From Bordetella parapertussis (GTDB lineage Bacteria > Pseudomonadota > Gammaproteobacteria > Burkholderiales > Burkholderiaceae_C), in the NCBI GenBank assembly GCA_943328885.2, contig CALQBT020000163.1, forward strand, positions 1 to 6,473: 6,473 nucleotides of DNA. Reading direction: 5' to 3'. The stretch's first letter is position 1, and every line of letters begins with the position of its first letter. The translations under genes were made by a program, and so were the position numbers. Below the pieces are notes generated by a model, which was not told where the DNA came from, searched no databases, and was given only the letters and a program-made list of their open reading frames with translations. Below are positions 6,004-6,473 of the stretch, piece by piece.

Positions 6004-6473
6004 TTGGACCTGCTGATAAAGGCCGCGATCATGGGGATCGTGGAGGGTTTGACCGAGTTCTTGCCGATCTCGTCGACGGGGCATTTGATTCTGGCCGGTT
6101 CGCTGCTGGACCTGGCCGACGCCAAGGCCAAAGTCTTCGACATCGCGATCCAGACTGGCGCGATCATCGCGGTGATCATCGTCTACTGGCAGCGGCTGCG
6201 CGACACCTTGCTGCAGCTGCCCAGCAGTGTTCAGGCGCGCCGCTTTGTGCTCAATGTGGCGATCGGTTTCATGCCCGCGGTGGTGCTGGGGCTGCTGTTC
6301 GGCAAGGCGATCAAGGCGCATCTGTTCACGGCGCCGGTGGTCGCCAGCACCTTCATCCTTGGCGGCTTGATCATCCTGTGGGCCGAGCGTCGACCGAGCG
6401 CGGTCGTGCGCATCGACTCGGTCGACGACATGGGCAAGCTCGACGCGCTCAAGGTCGGCCTGGCGCAGTGCCT
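6004..6473 (+). CDS. uppP: Undecaprenyl-diphosphate phosphatase UppP (BacA), 5' part only
   Basis: UppP is an integral inner-membrane enzyme that removes a phosphate from undecaprenyl diphosphate, regenerating the lipid carrier used for peptidoglycan and other envelope polymers; overproduction confers bacitracin resistance in E. coli. The first 156 codons are present and the gene is cut by the right edge. The first catalytic motif, [15 protein letters not shown], is at residues 14-28; E14, E18, S24 and H27 match E. coli E17, E21, S27 and H30. A second family segment, [18 protein letters not shown], is at 45-62, with further membrane segments near 82-100 and 111-126. The sequence ends at VGLAQC, just before where the second catalytic motif with its GTSRSG-type arginine would begin, so that motif cannot be checked. 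The TTG start is supported by an AAGGA site and by N-terminal agreement with the family. Confidence 0.95.
   Translation, partial: MDLLIKAAIMGIVEGLTEFLPISSTGHLILAGSLLDLADAKAKVFDIAIQTGAIIAVIIVYWQRLRDTLLQLPSSVQARRFVLNVAIGFMPAVVLGLLFGKAIKAHLFTAPVVASTFILGGLIILWAERRPSAVVRIDSVDDMGKLDALKVGLAQC

Noticed and set aside
5934..6452. Minus-strand open frames opposite uppP
   Set aside because: They are shadows of the conserved uppP coding sequence, with no domain or start signal of their own.

Overview
The window is GC-rich DNA, roughly two thirds G+C by eye. The strong G/C third-position bias produces many long shadow frames opposite the real genes. The gene types are an RND efflux pump with a membrane-anchored adaptor, a DUF1439-type lipoprotein and an UppP phosphatase. 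Together they point to a Gram-negative proteobacterium, and composition and codon use fit Betaproteobacteria (Burkholderiales) best. That placement is an inference. I saw no rRNA, tRNA, CRISPR array, transposase or integrase.

Minus strand, read from right to left (5166 to 38): this is a compact efflux operon. A sigma70-type promoter lies at 5166-5138. It is followed by a perfect 9+9 bp palindrome (5118-5139) that covers the predicted transcription start and ends one base before the start codon of a TetR-family repressor (4478-5116). After a 39-nt gap comes the periplasmic adaptor (3254-4438), and after a further 6 nt the inner-membrane RND permease (38-3247). The simplest reading is a self-repressed unit in which the repressor controls its own synthesis and that of the pump; a ligand would release repression. 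No outer-membrane channel gene is visible, so the pump either uses a channel encoded elsewhere or one that starts just beyond the left edge.

The spacer at 5140-5339 separates this operon from rightward genes. It holds the repressor promoter, a 12-bp tandem repeat, a GC-rich block and a small inverted repeat, but no gene.

Plus strand: a small DUF1439/YceB-like lipoprotein (5340-5918) is followed, after an 85-nt gap containing a hairpin and a -10-like box, by the 5' part of uppP (from a TTG start at 6004). uppP encodes the undecaprenyl-diphosphate phosphatase that recycles the lipid carrier for peptidoglycan. It runs off the right edge. These two genes look chromosomal and have no evident functional tie to the pump.

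Overall this is an ordinary chromosomal region. I found no convincing new system. The most informative signals are the promoter/operator architecture of the repressor, the lack of Shine-Dalgarno sequences throughout the efflux operon, and the altered substrate-pocket residues of the permease.
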